64,000 nucleotides of DNA. Source: Fodinibius salipaludis (GTDB lineage Bacteria; Bacteroidota; Rhodothermia; Balneolales; Balneolaceae). The position numbers and the translations under genes are program-made. Every line of letters begins with the position of its first letter. Positions within the stretch are counted from its first letter, which is position 1. Shown one piece after another: positions 54,010 through 61,503 of the stretch. The notes beneath the pieces are model-generated. The model ran no database searches. It had not been told where the DNA came from and saw nothing but the letters and a program-made list of their open reading frames with translations. Location of the stretch: the NCBI RefSeq assembly GCF_002287075.1, contig NZ_NSKE01000005.1:186001-250000 (forward strand), given 5' to 3'.

Positions 54010-54429
54010 ATGTGGAATAGCCTCATCCAATCGCTTTGCGAGCTCACCCAAAAAATGGACAGTCTACTGGATCAACTTCAGGTAAATGCACCTTCCATCG
54101 GGATCGGAGCCGCCGGACGTATCGGGACCTCTATTTCCCCGGTCCTCAAGCAGGGGGCAAGTCCTGTCAAACTCGTAAACGGCAACCCCATGCGCCTTGG
54201 GGTCATCATCCAGAATAGCAGCGATGGCGAATTTATGATCGCCCTGGACGAAAATCGCATCGACGAGCGTTATTACACGTTTCGACTGAAGCCCGGGGAA
54301 ACCCTGCACATGGACGAGCGTCAATTCAAAGAGCTGTACAAAGGAAGCATGATGGGCCTGTGGGATGAAGATTCCGGAGCACTGGAGACCTCAAAAGCCC
54401 TCGTAACTGAAATCTTCTGGACCACCTAG
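54010..54429 (+). CDS. Small beta-rich structural candidate
   Basis: A 139-residue protein with a helical start (MWNSLIQSLCELTQKMDSLLDQLQ) and then a beta-rich domain (RLGVIIQNSSDGEFMIALDENRIDERYYTFRLKPGETLHMDE). The second part reads like a small beta-sandwich seen in phage vertex or decoration proteins. It starts 3 bases after the previous stop codon. Function is inferred only from position. Confidence 0.55.
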   Translation: MWNSLIQSLCELTQKMDSLLDQLQVNAPSIGIGAAGRIGTSISPVLKQGASPVKLVNGNPMRLGVIIQNSSDGEFMIALDENRIDERYYTFRLKPGETLHMDERQFKELYKGSMMGLWDEDSGALETSKALVTEIFWTT

Positions 54430-54430
54430 C

Positions 54431-54982
54431 ATGAGCGAGATCACCGGCAAAGAGTTCTCCGAAGGATTTAAAATGCGCGTGGTCAGTGGCATGCTGGTCG
54501 ATGGCTCCATCCAAATCTCATGGGCCACCGGCAAAAAAGCCTCGTCCCAGATGGATTGGGGCCTAGATCCCGAGAATCTGGCTACCACCCCTGAATATCA
54601 TCGGGAGCCTGCGGAGATGGTCCGTTACCATACGCTTTATTTTCCCATCACCTACTTGGATGCTCGGCACTACTTCCGGGTTCGATCCAAGACCGCAGGT
54701 GAGCAGGTCGGCCAATCACGCATTTACTCGGTTATCACTCCTGATGACGTACAGAAAGTCAACGAAACGCCATTCGGGATTGTCCACCTTGATATTACTC
54801 CTATCGACGCTACCGAATTTGAGTTCCGTCCGGCGGCCCTCTCGATACCATCAACAAATTACGAACCCACCTCCCACACCGGTCCGATAACAGCGACCCT
54901 GCAAACAGATCCGGCCATTTCTGAGGAGCAGCGACCGGAGACCGGAAACGCCAACACCAATATTATTACCACAATTTCTTAA
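54431..54982 (+). CDS. Fibronectin-type-III-like structural or spike protein
   Basis: A 183-residue protein. Residues about 15-98 match an FN3 or phosphatase-N-terminal-like beta-sandwich: GSIQISWATGKKASSQMDWG, then RYHTLYFPITYLDARHYFRVRSKT. The C-terminal 80 residues are Pro/Thr-rich and probably extended. FN3-type domains in phage structural proteins often bind surface sugars. It may decorate the capsid or join the spike encoded next. Confidence 0.6.
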   Translation: MSEITGKEFSEGFKMRVVSGMLVDGSIQISWATGKKASSQMDWGLDPENLATTPEYHREPAEMVRYHTLYFPITYLDARHYFRVRSKTAGEQVGQSRIYSVITPDDVQKVNETPFGIVHLDITPIDATEFEFRPAALSIPSTNYEPTSHTGPITATLQTDPAISEEQRPETGNANTNIITTIS

Positions 54983-54986
54983 CCAT

Positions 54987-56441
54987 ATGGAATCTATTAA
55001 TCACACCTTATCAATTGGAACGCCCAAATCCGGCATGGATCTGTTCTGTAACATTCGTATGGGCGGCAAACACCTGATGCGCCTTCATAGCGAGTCCTTT
55101 GTGGGAGGATTTCTCCGTGACATCCACGGGATGATGCACGGCGGCCGAACCAAGCGACTCATATCACCGCTGGAGCAGTATGTGCCTGACTACACGATCA
55201 CCAGTATTCACATTGTGGATGGCGCCGTGGAAATCTATCGCAGTTATCTGCGAAACGTATTCAGCGGTTCCCACTCTGGAAACCCCAATGGGCACCAGCC
55301 GGTATGGGTTCATATTTGGGGATGCCAGTCGGTACCCGAACTCAACGGCACGTGGGAAGTCGAAAGCGCCCATACCAACAATGATTACGTCCGACTTATA
55401 GGTGTACCTACGACTATTGACCCTTCGACCTACGTCCCCGATGATGCAACCTGTATCTCGAAAACCTACAAGAATATTGCCACAACGCAACGCTATTGTA
55501 TGCCCTTCCGGAAGGTATATCCAACGGTAGGTGCAGGAACCCGTCCGATAAGTATTTCTGACGTGGGGCTACATAATCCTATTGATGCTCTCCTGTCGCG
55601 CGGAGCCGTATCTGTTTCCGGCGTCGTTACCGACCAGGAGAAATCGATCTTTACAATCTCTGCTCCTTTTTCCAACGCTACCGGTGGGGATATCACCATT
55701 CGTGAGATGGGGCTGGTTACCTACATCGATGTCTCCCGTTACGCCCTCAAGACGATTGCAAACCTGCATGCCCGGGACATTCTCCAATCTGCTATTAACC
55801 TGCCAGACAGTAAAACGCTCACGCTCGATTACGAATGCCGATTCGAGCTGGAAAACTTCAATCAGGATACCGACCTGAATGGAACCAATGGGGGATTCCT
55901 GGCCGAATTCGCCAAAGCGCTGCGCCGACAAGCTGTTGAAACCACCCATACCGGATGGGCGCGAATGCTCATGTGTATCGGAGGCGGCGGTACGTCCATG
56001 TCTTCCCTTAATGCCGATGCTTCAACCAGCGACAAGGGATGGCAGCTTGGCCTTCGGCTTGGACAGAGCAACAAATTCGTATCAATGACCGATACCGATC
56101 TTTCCCCGGATGCTAGTCCTGAAACCCCATACAATCTAGGTGGAATTACGCATGGCACCGAGGACGGCCAACTCCTATATCACGGGATGATGATCGATGA
56201 CCAGGTGACCATTGATGAAACCAACAACGAAGCGTATTTCAACCTATCCCGGGTATTTGAAAATCGTGGGGCTACTGATATCACCGTGAAAGAGATCGGC
56301 CTCTACGCAAAAAATGACGACAGCACCAATCGCTTCTTGCCCAAGCTCATTGCTCGCAAGGCTCTTGCACCGACTGACCAATTTACCATCATGGCCGGCC
56401 AAATGCGTAAGGTTAACTACAAGATCAAGATGGTGGCCTGA
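54987..56441 (+). CDS. Large beta-rich spike or receptor-binding candidate with duplicated domain
   Basis: A 484-residue protein. A distinct N-terminal part (about 1-200) is followed by two related domains. The first (about 218-290) has IFTISAPFSNATGGDITIREMGL and the second (about 413-484) has YFNLSRVFENRGATDITVKEIGL. Each then continues with a LIAR/LHAR-like helix turn and a closing strand (LDYECRFEL; VNYKIKMVA). This EIGLY-type domain is common in phage structural proteins that end at a receptor-binding tip. It overlaps the lysozyme gene by one base. Confidence 0.6.
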   Translation: MESINHTLSIGTPKSGMDLFCNIRMGGKHLMRLHSESFVGGFLRDIHGMMHGGRTKRLISPLEQYVPDYTITSIHIVDGAVEIYRSYLRNVFSGSHSGNPNGHQPVWVHIWGCQSVPELNGTWEVESAHTNNDYVRLIGVPTTIDPSTYVPDDATCISKTYKNIATTQRYCMPFRKVYPTVGAGTRPISISDVGLHNPIDALLSRGAVSVSGVVTDQEKSIFTISAPFSNATGGDITIREMGLVTYIDVSRYALKTIANLHARDILQSAINLPDSKTLTLDYECRFELENFNQDTDLNGTNGGFLAEFAKALRRQAVETTHTGWARMLMCIGGGGTSMSSLNADASTSDKGWQLGLRLGQSNKFVSMTDTDLSPDASPETPYNLGGITHGTEDGQLLYHGMMIDDQVTIDETNNEAYFNLSRVFENRGATDITVKEIGLYAKNDDSTNRFLPKLIARKALAPTDQFTIMAGQMRKVNYKIKMVA

Positions 56442-57001
56442 TGACCAACTCTTTTTCGATATCGGCCGAGCTTACCTACGCTCGTATTCGTGGGCTAATG
56501 GGATATTTCGCTGAAGCCTCCAGACGATATGGCGTTCCCTTGGCACTGCTTCTTGCGGTGGCTTCCCGGGAAAGTCGTATGGGATTGGCTCTGTCAGCTG
56601 ATGGCACCGGAGATCATGGCAACGGTATAGGAATCATGCAAATCGACCGACGCTATCACCCCGGGTTTACCGAGAATCACAGCCCCTTTGACCACCAGGC
56701 CAATATTGATTATGGCGCTGAGTATCTGGCCAAACTGCTCAGGCAGTTCAACGGAAATATTGCCCAAGCCGTTGCCGCCTATAACGCCGGGCCAAACAGG
56801 GTGCAAACTGCAATTTACGCGGGCTTACCACCAGATTCCGTCACTACCGGCAGAGATTACAGCCAAGATGTGCTGGGGCGTAAACAGCTCATCGGTCAGC
56901 TAATCGGTCTCTCCACAGCAACCAGCTTGTCCATATACGTCCTTCCTATGGCCGCTATAGCCTTTGCAACTTATAACTATATGACCCCCCAACACTCATG
57001 A
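56441..57001 (+). CDS. Goose-type lysozyme/lytic transglycosylase with C-terminal membrane helix
   Basis: A 186-residue protein. The catalytic region matches GH23 goose-type lysozymes: SRESRMG with Glu44, GDHGNGIGIMQIDRRYHP, AAYNAGPNRV and YSQDVLGRK. A membrane helix (about 163-180; LSIYVLPMAAIAFATY) follows. It cuts the glycan strands of peptidoglycan. The membrane anchor suggests a virion-bound entry enzyme rather than a free endolysin. Its stop overlaps the next start (ATGA). Confidence 0.88.
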   Translation: MTNSFSISAELTYARIRGLMGYFAEASRRYGVPLALLLAVASRESRMGLALSADGTGDHGNGIGIMQIDRRYHPGFTENHSPFDHQANIDYGAEYLAKLLRQFNGNIAQAVAAYNAGPNRVQTAIYAGLPPDSVTTGRDYSQDVLGRKQLIGQLIGLSTATSLSIYVLPMAAIAFATYNYMTPQHS

Positions 57002-57447
57002 ATACCGAATCAAGTTATATCTACGAAGAACCTACAGAAGCGCGAGGACTAGGACGGATGCCCACGCGTCCGGTAATGCTTCGACCAGTTCTGGATGAAC
57101 CAGCCCCTCGCAATCGAACCCAGCAAATAAGGCCACGAGTACGGCCGCGACCTACTCCAAAGCCAAAGCCTGTGCTTATACCTCGGCCTGTCATTGACAA
57201 AAATCCGGTACCTGCTCCTCCAAAGCTAAATATCAACACAGTTAAGAAACCCACTACTAAGCAGTCGAAACCGACCTCTAAACCCAAAACCACAAACAAA
57301 TCTGCCAGCAAGCAGCAGCCTAATTCCCACAAGGATATCCTAGCGGGCACTTTTAGTATTGGCGGCATGCAGGTAAAGAAAACCCATGCGGCAATGGCAG
57401 GTGGGGGGATTGCAGGCGGCCTGCTTCTTTGGAAAATCCTCTTTTAA
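56998..57447 (+). CDS. Pro/Lys-rich tail-anchored protein
   Basis: A 149-residue protein. The centre (about 32-110) is an extended Pro-Arg-Lys-Thr chain (RPRPTPKPKPVLIPRP and similar) resembling the periplasm-spanning part of TonB. A short membrane helix (about 130-147; HAAMAGGGIAGGLLLWKILF) ends the chain. It could bridge capsid and membrane or span the periplasm during entry. No family is recognised. Confidence 0.65.
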   Translation: MNTESSYIYEEPTEARGLGRMPTRPVMLRPVLDEPAPRNRTQQIRPRVRPRPTPKPKPVLIPRPVIDKNPVPAPPKLNINTVKKPTTKQSKPTSKPKTTNKSASKQQPNSHKDILAGTFSIGGMQVKKTHAAMAGGGIAGGLLLWKILF

Positions 57448-57474
57448 AAACTCAAAACATTCAGGTGAAATACT

Positions 57475-57726
57475 ATGGAAACCTCTTTTGTAAATGAATA
57501 CCCCTGTGGATGCTCCGGTAGTGGACTTTCGGGCGGGACTAGCGCTACTCAATCCGGTTGCGGCTGCAGCGGAGGACTTGGGGAAGCACAAGCCCCCGAA
57601 ACACAGAAAGATCTCATCAATGAAGCTAAAAAGTACATAAACAGCGAAATACCAACGCCAATAAAAGTTGTCGGCGGGTTAGCAGCCCTTGGCCTATTAC
57701 TTATAGCCACAAGAGGGAAGAAGTAA
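57475..57726 (+). CDS. Small Cys-rich tail-anchored protein
   Basis: An 83-residue protein. The N-terminal third repeats CGCSG (residues about 11-15 and 29-33) within Gly/Ser-rich sequence, then an acidic helix and a single membrane helix (about 63-79; VVGGLAALGLLLIAT) with tail RGKK. The spacer before it holds CAGGTGAA as a ribosome site. The paired CGC motifs could bind metal or form disulfides in the virion. Its stop codon shares a base with the next ATG. Confidence 0.65.
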   Translation: METSFVNEYPCGCSGSGLSGGTSATQSGCGCSGGLGEAQAPETQKDLINEAKKYINSEIPTPIKVVGGLAALGLLLIATRGKK

Positions 57727-58259
57727 TGAATACCCAGGATTATAACGCACTGCTGGACAGCTACGGCAACCACTTCTCTATCGGCGAACTCGAAATCCAA
57801 GGTCCCGGAACCGTCAAACGCATGGACATTGGGTTTTTACGCTCCTTTTTGGCCTGGCGCCGGTGGCATGGCCTGTCGACCCTTATTAGCTCCGCCTGGC
57901 GAAAAGGAGACCAAAAATCCCACGGCCACGGAATGGCATTTGATGTACTACTTTTTGACCAATGGCTTGAAAGTCAACCTTCCGCTCTCCAACACTGGCT
58001 ACTGGCCACCACTTGGGGATTTAACGGCGTAGGCTTGTACTTTGATTGGAGCTACACCAACAAAGAAGGTAACAACATACCGGCTATCGGTTTGCACGTG
58101 GATGGATGGGCAGGGAACAGTCATTCCCAGCGTCCGCTACGGTGGCTACGAATTGACGGCCACTATTACTACCAATCACTTGCCAGTGGCATCTTCCATT
58201 GCAAATCCAATAAGCAATCCATTACGCTGGATGAAGCGATAAGGAGGTACGGCCCATGA
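57726..58259 (+). CDS. M15-like zinc D,D-peptidase (peptidoglycan endopeptidase)
   Basis: A 177-residue protein without signal peptide. It shows the metal-site pattern of M15/DUF882 peptidases: SHGHGMAFDVL with His66 or His68 and Asp73, and GLHVDGW with His124. RKGDQKSHGHGMAFD follows an SSAWR segment as in D-Ala-D-Ala peptidases. It would cut the peptide links of peptidoglycan, complementing the lysozyme. Genes on both sides overlap, so it is part of a lysis or entry set. Confidence 0.8.
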   Translation: MNTQDYNALLDSYGNHFSIGELEIQGPGTVKRMDIGFLRSFLAWRRWHGLSTLISSAWRKGDQKSHGHGMAFDVLLFDQWLESQPSALQHWLLATTWGFNGVGLYFDWSYTNKEGNNIPAIGLHVDGWAGNSHSQRPLRWLRIDGHYYYQSLASGIFHCKSNKQSITLDEAIRRYGP

Positions 58260-58615
58260 ACAACTCCCAAGAAGATGGCTTTTTCCAAAAATACAAGGAA
58301 CTGATTGTCACCACGATCATTTGCCTGTTTTTGACCGGCATCTACGATTCCATCAATAATCAGACCGCCGAAATTAAGAAATGGTATGAGCTGATGATTG
58401 GCATTAACGAGAAAGTGAAGGTACAGGCTGATAACCTAAGCAAATTGGAAAAGAGCCTGGAAACCCATGTCCAGCGTACGGACAGTCGCTTTGACGATCA
58501 TAACCAGCGAATTCGATCTATCGAATTTGAACTCATCCCACGCCGGATCAACCGATTAAAATCCCCAACCTCAAAAGACACTACTGATGCACAAAATACT
58601 AACTCCGATAATTAA
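58256..58615 (+). CDS. Membrane protein with coiled coil, lysis-module candidate
   Basis: A 119-residue protein behind a perfect AAGGAGGT (58241-58248). An N-terminal membrane helix (about 16-34; LIVTTIICLFLTGIYDSI) is followed by a coiled coil (about 40-95). The topology recalls phage spanin- or holin-associated proteins encoded beside endolysins. It overlaps the next gene by 29 bases. Confidence 0.6.
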   Translation: MNNSQEDGFFQKYKELIVTTIICLFLTGIYDSINNQTAEIKKWYELMIGINEKVKVQADNLSKLEKSLETHVQRTDSRFDDHNQRIRSIEFELIPRRINRLKSPTSKDTTDAQNTNSDN

Positions 58616-59051
58616 GGCGGTCCCCACCTTAATTGGTCTTTTCAAAAAAAGAACGCCCGAAAAAGGTAGGGGAATCGTAAAAAGCGGGATAGCCAGTCTC
58701 ACCATTTCCGGACTACTGTCGACAGGTAGACTCTCTGCCTCTAGTATTGATACCACCCTACTGCTCATTCTCTCCATCCTGGAGATAATCGGATATCTCT
58801 ATGGGATGGTCGCTATCTCATCGGGGGCCACGCAGACCTATCCTGTTGATGAGCTACTAAAAGGAAAAGGCGATGGCTTATCCGACCATCAAGCCAAGGT
58901 TTTAGGGCAACAGTGGCTAAAACAAATGCAAAAGAATCAAAGTCACAGGATTCCCGGTAACTCCTTGTTTGATGATGACTACTCTGATCTAAAAGTCAAA
59001 GTCGAAGATATTTCCCACTACAAATCCCATAAATCAAAGAAAAAACGATGA
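58587..59051 (+). CDS. Membrane protein, holin-like candidate
   Basis: A 154-residue protein. Two hydrophobic segments (about 30-46 and 54-79; TLLLILSILEIIGYLYGMVAI) are followed by a hydrophilic, Lys-rich tail ending KSHKSKKKR. Many phage holins have a helix pair with a charged C-terminus, and the position after cell-wall enzymes fits. It overlaps the next gene by 4 bases. Confidence 0.55.
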   Translation: MHKILTPIIKAVPTLIGLFKKRTPEKGRGIVKSGIASLTISGLLSTGRLSASSIDTTLLLILSILEIIGYLYGMVAISSGATQTYPVDELLKGKGDGLSDHQAKVLGQQWLKQMQKNQSHRIPGNSLFDDDYSDLKVKVEDISHYKSHKSKKKR

Positions 59052-59407
59052 TTACAATTCTATCTTTCTTATTCATTTTAGTTCTACTCAGTACAGATTG
59101 GCTATCAGGCCTACTGGTTCCAAATAATTTGGCCGAAATTGGGGTGGTTATCCTCGGCATGATTGCACTGTCTGCCTCGGTTCAAATCCGTGCCTTATTT
59201 GAAAAAGCCCAAAGAATTCTTCGCTTGTATGCCCAATACACAGATCCTAAAAGCGAGAAAGGAAGCAAGCTCTCTCCCAAAGAAAAAGGACGCCTGCTAG
59301 ATCTGTTCCTACATGAACTGCGAATTACAATTGATCAGTTTGGTGGAAAAATATTGATCCGTGTAGGGGGATTAATTCGGAAGGTATTTAATAAATTATT
59401 TGGGTAA
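59048..59407 (+). CDS. Small membrane protein, last gene of the virion block
   Basis: A 119-residue protein with two N-terminal hydrophobic helices (about 2-20 and 28-46; ITILSFLFILVLLSTDWLSG; IGVVILGMIALSASVQI) and an amphipathic remainder. It may be part of the lysis set. A bidirectional terminator follows 20 bases later, closing the plus-strand block that began at 38401. Confidence 0.55.
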   Translation: MITILSFLFILVLLSTDWLSGLLVPNNLAEIGVVILGMIALSASVQIRALFEKAQRILRLYAQYTDPKSEKGSKLSPKEKGRLLDLFLHELRITIDQFGGKILIRVGGLIRKVFNKLFG

Positions 59408-59422
59408 CATAATCCCTTCTTA

Positions 59423-59458
59423 AAAAAGGCAGTCTCATTTAACAAAGACTGCTTTTTT
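59423..59458. terminator. Bidirectional terminator closing the virion block
   Basis: GCAGTCT (59429-59435) pairs with AGACTGC (59446-59452). Runs of A before and T after make it active in both directions. Confidence 0.9.
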
Positions 59459-59483
59459 GCTTTTTTCCCTCTCAGCTATTCCG

Positions 59484-59491
59484 TAACTTTG
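59484..59491 (+). promoter_or_regulatory. Promoter -7 box of the metal-efflux operon
   Basis: TAACTTTG matches TAnnTTTG exactly, 24 bases before the ATG at 59516. A TTG at 59457-59459 lies slightly too far upstream for ideal -33 spacing. Confidence 0.55.
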
Positions 59492-59515
59492 GGTTTGATT
59501 TAAAAGATTTCACAA

Positions 59516-59986
59516 ATGCAGCAGATTAAATCCACATACAAGAAAAGCCTCAAGGGCATAACGCTTGCCCTCCTTTTCCTGTTTGGATTGCATTTTTTAA
59601 GCATCCACGGATTTGTTGATAGCCTTGTTTATTGCTTTGAAGAAGATGGGCAAATCAATATCGAGTCTGAGGCCGGCTCCCTCTTGAGCATTCCTTCTGA
59701 AGATGTGATACACGCCAAAGATGCACATCAACATACTACTCCTACTCTAAAGGCAGATCTCGACAACCATCATGATTTACCGTTGTCGCTGAACTGTGCA
59801 AAAGAACAACAAACAACACGTTTTGATCAGGAACGCACGCTCAAGTTTCTTGATGGAATTTTGAACAGTAAGGTTGAAAACCTCCCGCAATCACGGGTCT
59901 TTCAACTTGTTTCTTACGTCCCTCCCTTGATTGAGGATACGATAACAGCTTCGCTCAAGACGGTTGTCCGTATTCTATACAACTAA
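59516..59986 (+). CDS. His-rich exported small protein heading the efflux operon
   Basis: A 156-residue protein with an N-terminal signal anchor or uncleaved signal (GITLALLFLFGLHFLSIHGF). The soluble part holds a His/Asp-rich stretch (VIHAKDAHQHTTPTLKADLDNHHDLP) that could bind metal ions. It lies 120 bases before the CzcC-like gene on the same strand. A role in periplasmic metal sensing or sequestration is inferred from the histidines and the position. Confidence 0.6.
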   Translation: MQQIKSTYKKSLKGITLALLFLFGLHFLSIHGFVDSLVYCFEEDGQINIESEAGSLLSIPSEDVIHAKDAHQHTTPTLKADLDNHHDLPLSLNCAKEQQTTRFDQERTLKFLDGILNSKVENLPQSRVFQLVSYVPPLIEDTITASLKTVVRILYN

Positions 59987-60106
59987 GTAGTTCCAGCCCT
60001 TTCCATATCGCCATTTCACTTGCAAGTCATGTAATCAGGTAAGGAATAGTTATATCCTGCCGGTTCTGCTTGCCCCTCTATAACAGCAAAAATTGGCTGG
60101 AAACAC

Positions 60107-61474
60107 ATGAAATTATTAAACCCACTACTGGCCCTCGGCATGCTCGTGCTTGCTGCCGGATGTGCCACAGAAGAAACCGTTATTGAACCACCTTCAGAAA
60201 GCACGCTGGGAGACCAAACCTATGAGACGTCTCCCGCCTTAAATCAGAATGTGAACCCACAGGATACCGCATCCAGGGTCACTATTTCGGATACATTGAC
60301 CTTCTCGGATGCGCTGTCCAAAGCCCTGCTCGAAAATCCCCGGCTGCAAAGCTACGGCTGGCAGGTGCGCGTGAAGGAAGCCGAACGCATTCAGGCTTCC
60401 CTGCTTCCAAATCCGCAGCTCAATGCCGAAATGGAAAACTTTGGCGGAACGGGTCCCTTTGAAGGCTACGGCGGCCGAGAAGTGACCGTCAAATTGGGAC
60501 AGAAAATCCTGCTCGGTGCTGATCGCCTCAAGCGCAAACAATTCGCTGGTGCCACCAAAGAGCTGGCCGGATGGGACTATGAAGCCCAACGGCTGGACGT
60601 GCTTACCGGCGTGACCAAAGCCTACATCTCAGCACTGGAAGCTCAGCGCCAGTGGCAGCAGCAAAAAGATCTGGTTGATGTGGCCCAAAACCTGTACAAC
60701 TCTATCTCTGCCCAAGTAAAGGCCGGAAAAGTCTCCAAGCTGGCTCAGACCAAAGCACAGGTTGAGCTTTCCCGCGCAAAAATTGATCTGGAAAATGCCC
60801 GCAACCAATGGGAGTCCGCTCGTAGTTCACTGGCCTCCTATTGGGGGAGCGAGCAACCACAGTTCAAGCAGTTAAAAGGTGAGCTGAGCATGCCTTCTGA
60901 CATCCCCGAATACGCCAAGGTGCAAACCTATATCCAGCGAAATCCGGATGTGGCGCGGTGGGCTACCGAATTGCAGCAACGCGAATTAGCTCTTGAACTG
61001 GCCCAAGCTAGAGGCATTCCCGATATCACCGTGAGCGGGGGATACAAACGTGCGGAGGATTTAGGTGCCAGCGCCGCCATTGTAGGCGTTTCTATTCCAC
61101 TGCCCTTCTTTGATCGCAATCAGGGGAATATCAAGGCGGCGAAGTATGAGCTCAGTCGCGTGCAGACCCAACGGGAAGCGGCCGTCACCCAAACCTACAA
61201 GGCCCTGCAAGCAGCTTACAACCGGCTGGATGCAGCTGCTCACGAAGTCAATCAGCTGCAAAAACAAGTATTACCCGGCGCCAAGACAGCTTTTGAGGCA
61301 GCCCAAACCGGCTACCGGCAGGGTAAGTTCGATTACCTGGAAGTACTGGATGCCCAGCGCACGCTGTTTTCGACGCGTACTCGCTACATCCAGGCCTTGG
61401 CCGAATACAATCGGGCCGTAGCCGAAGTAGAACGCCTCATCGGCACGCCTCTCTCTGAAATTTCTGCAAACTAA
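60107..61474 (+). CDS. CzcC/CusC-like outer membrane efflux channel (TolC family)
   Basis: A 455-residue lipoprotein (signal LALGMLVLAAGC, Cys19). The mature part has two repeats of the OEP domain with long helices (about 70-260 and 280-450), including NPRLQSYGWQVRVKEAERIQ and GYRQGKFDYLEVLDAQRTL, which is diagnostic for the family. It forms the trimeric outer-membrane duct of a heavy-metal RND pump with the two following genes. Confidence 0.93.
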   Translation: MKLLNPLLALGMLVLAAGCATEETVIEPPSESTLGDQTYETSPALNQNVNPQDTASRVTISDTLTFSDALSKALLENPRLQSYGWQVRVKEAERIQASLLPNPQLNAEMENFGGTGPFEGYGGREVTVKLGQKILLGADRLKRKQFAGATKELAGWDYEAQRLDVLTGVTKAYISALEAQRQWQQQKDLVDVAQNLYNSISAQVKAGKVSKLAQTKAQVELSRAKIDLENARNQWESARSSLASYWGSEQPQFKQLKGELSMPSDIPEYAKVQTYIQRNPDVARWATELQQRELALELAQARGIPDITVSGGYKRAEDLGASAAIVGVSIPLPFFDRNQGNIKAAKYELSRVQTQREAAVTQTYKALQAAYNRLDAAAHEVNQLQKQVLPGAKTAFEAAQTGYRQGKFDYLEVLDAQRTLFSTRTRYIQALAEYNRAVAEVERLIGTPLSEISAN

Positions 61475-61503
61475 TTTTTTGAATGAATATGGAATCACCA
61501 ACC

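Noticed and set aside
52951-54051. 366-residue minus-strand frame over the capsid candidates
   Set aside because: Shadow of two plus-strand genes with better start, spacing and terminator evidence.
59468-59475. CCTCTCAG, identical to 8 bases of the tRNA T-arm/acceptor (15409-15416), as right attachment site
   Set aside because: A true right site should carry the rest of the tRNA 3' end (GCGTA) after the shared bases; here GCTATT follows and the bases lie inside the promoter of the next operon. Eight bases can match by chance.
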